A stretch of DNA of 7,377 nt, from NCBI GenBank assembly GCA_017411665.1, contig JAFQPT010000118.1:1-7377 (forward strand), given 5' to 3'. Within the stretch, counting starts at the first letter, position 1; the number at the start of each line of letters is the position of its first letter. The translations under genes and the position numbers were made by a program. This DNA comes from Oscillospiraceae bacterium (GTDB lineage: Bacteria; Bacillota_A; Clostridia; Oscillospirales; Oscillospiraceae). The notes under the pieces are model-generated. The model ran no database searches and was not told the origin of the DNA. It saw only the letters and a list, made by a program, of their open reading frames with translations. Positions 6,648 to 7,377 of the stretch are shown in pieces.

Positions 6648-6684
6648 AAAAACTCCGTTCTCAACTGCGAGAACGGAGTTTTTT
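6648..6684. terminator. Bidirectional intrinsic terminator between cinA and gtrA
   Basis: A 12-bp perfect stem, AACTCCGTTCTC (6651-6662) with GAGAACGGAGTT (6669-6680), has a 6-base loop and is extended by AAA/TTT. T6 (6679-6684) follows on the + strand, and A5 (6648-6652) provides a T tract on the minus strand. It ends 1 base before the gtrA stop codon, so it serves both convergent units. Confidence 0.94.
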
Positions 6685-6685
6685 A

Positions 6686-7129
6686 TTACTTGTTTTTGAA
6701 TACAAACAGTTTGCTGAGGATGTAGTTGAGGATGACCACAATCACACTGACCAGAATTTTGGAAACCATACCATCAATGCCCAGAATTGTCTGATTGAGG
6801 CCGATGGCTACCAATGCAGGTACGGCAATCATTTCAAAGACGCCTGTTGCCACTCTGGAGGACAGGAATTTGGTCAGCTCGGGGAAGAGAATGTTCGCTG
6901 CCCAGCTTTTGCTTTGGAATACCCACAGCTTGTTGGTGATGAATGCAAACAGAACGGCGCAGACCCAGGACAGGATGTTTGCCCAGAAGACTACGGAGTC
7001 CAGACCCTGCAGCAGCAGTACAAACAAACTGTAGCTGCCCCAGCTGACAACGGTGGTCATGCCGCCCCAGAACAGATAGTCAATGGCTTCTTTGTATGTA
7101 TGATAAAGTTTACATAACTTGTTGAACAT
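6686..7129 (-). CDS. GtrA-family four-helix membrane protein
   Basis: Small integral membrane protein of the GtrA/DPMS1 family (PF04138). Characterised members are thought to move or support undecaprenyl-phosphate-linked sugars across the cytoplasmic membrane for glucosylation of surface polymers. The 147 residues carry four predicted membrane helices at about 18-40, 48-68, 93-112 and 122-142. Family hallmarks are a Gly-rich first helix (FWGGMTTVVSW), FAFITNKLWVF at 61-71 and the C-terminal NYILSKLFVFKNK. Start: ATG at 7127-7129 has GAGG 9 bases upstream. A longer frame from GTG at 7171 would begin inside the promoter spacer and is rejected. The partner glycosyltransferase (GtrB-like) is not in the window, so its substrate is unknown. 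It lies directly downstream of a transporter gene on the same strand, with no terminator between. Confidence 0.9.
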   Translation of the reverse strand: MFNKLCKLYHTYKEAIDYLFWGGMTTVVSWGSYSLFVLLLQGLDSVVFWANILSWVCAVLFAFITNKLWVFQSKSWAANILFPELTKFLSSRVATGVFEMIAVPALVAIGLNQTILGIDGMVSKILVSVIVVILNYILSKLFVFKNK

Positions 7130-7161
7130 TGCTGTGAACCTCGTATGATTTGATGCATGGC

Positions 7162-7190
7162 ATTGTACCACGATGCGGGAAATCCTTCAA
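7162..7190 (-). promoter_or_regulatory. Sigma-A-type promoter of the GtrA-family gene, overlapping the upstream gene's stop
   Basis: On the minus strand, TTGAAG (+ strand 7185-7190), a 17-base spacer and TACAAT (+ strand 7162-7167) precede the ATG at 7129. The TGA inside the -35 box is the stop codon of the upstream transporter frame (7187-7189). The expected start is near 7155, giving a leader of about 26 bases. Confidence 0.72.
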
Positions 7191-7377
7191 CCCTGTTTCC
7201 GTAAACGAATGGCGGAAAAAATACCGGAAAGGAAAATCAGTCCTCCCAACGCCAGTAAACCCGCTCCTGCGGTGCCGCTGATGTCACCCAGCCACCCAAC
7301 GATGGGACTGGCAAGAATCATTAACACACTGTAAGCCATCATGTTCACACTGACAAGGGTGGCGCGCTGGTCACTGG
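7187..7377 (-). CDS. Probable major facilitator superfamily transporter, C-terminal fragment (5' end outside window)
   Basis: A minus-strand frame open from the window edge (first full codon 7375-7373) ends at TGA (7187-7189), encoding 62 residues. It begins SDQRATLVSVNMMAYSV, resembling the loop and helix 11 region of MFS exporters. A hydrophobic helix with SPIVGWLGD follows, then a Gly/Leu-rich last helix (GAGLLALGGLIFLSGIFSA) and a short basic tail, RLRKQG. That gives two membrane helices with a cytoplasmic basic end, as in the last two helices of a 12-helix MFS protein. The substrate cannot be inferred. The stop lies within the -35 box of the downstream gtrA promoter, and the 57-base gap to the gtrA start holds no terminator, so read-through is possible. 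Confidence 0.75.
   Translation of the reverse strand, partial: SDQRATLVSVNMMAYSVLMILASPIVGWLGDISGTAGAGLLALGGLIFLSGIFSAIRLRKQG

Noticed and set aside
5249..6664. A 471-codon minus-strand open frame opposite cinA
   Set aside because: It is antisense to a complete CinA with all motifs. The translation is rich in His, Cys and Gln with no recognisable domain, which is the usual shadow of a codon-biased gene.
7130..7171. A 14-residue N-terminal extension of the GtrA-family protein from GTG at 7171
   Set aside because: The GTG lies in the spacer between the -35 and -10 boxes. The ATG at 7129 has a GAGG site and gives the usual family length.

Overview
The window looks like chromosomal DNA of a Gram-positive Clostridia-type bacterium. 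Ruminococcaceae/Oscillospiraceae, near Faecalibacterium or Subdoligranulum, is my best guess. The basis is strong AGGAGG-type ribosome binding sites, sigma-A-like promoters, a short ThiI without a rhodanese domain, an aspartyl-tRNA synthetase tail of the style I associate with that group, and a palindromic intergenic repeat that I recall from gut Firmicutes. The taxonomy is inference; no rRNA or marker search was possible.

Layout. (1) Bases 1-1616, + strand: the C-terminal half of aspS, then 9 bases later an HpcH/HpaI-type aldolase, closed by a hairpin terminator at 1622-1659. (2) Bases 1667-2368, - strand: an AT-rich orphan gene of unknown function with its own near-consensus promoter, converging on the aldolase and sharing its terminator. 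(3) Bases 2586-6646, + strand: comM (yifB), thiI and cinA. comM starts from an extended -10 promoter divergent from the orphan gene. A 97-base gap holding two GC-rich hairpins (a REP-like element) separates comM from thiI. thiI and cinA overlap by 8 bases, and cinA starts with GTG. A strong bidirectional terminator at 6648-6684 ends the run. (4) Bases 6686-7377, - strand: a GtrA-family membrane protein and, upstream of it, the last 62 codons of a probable major facilitator transporter that runs off the window. The -35 box of the gtrA promoter contains the transporter's stop codon.

Most of the window is housekeeping: aminoacylation (aspS), a single-strand DNA branch-migration ATPase (comM), tRNA 4-thiouridylation (thiI) and nucleotide repair/NMN deamidation (cinA). 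I see no phage module, CRISPR array, toxin-antitoxin pair, transposase, RNA gene or obviously new multi-gene system. The items most worth a second look are the AT-rich orphan at 1667-2368, the double-hairpin repeat at 4117-4165, and the comM-thiI-cinA gene order. Several start codons needed correction from the longest open frame: 840, 2368, 2586 and 7129.
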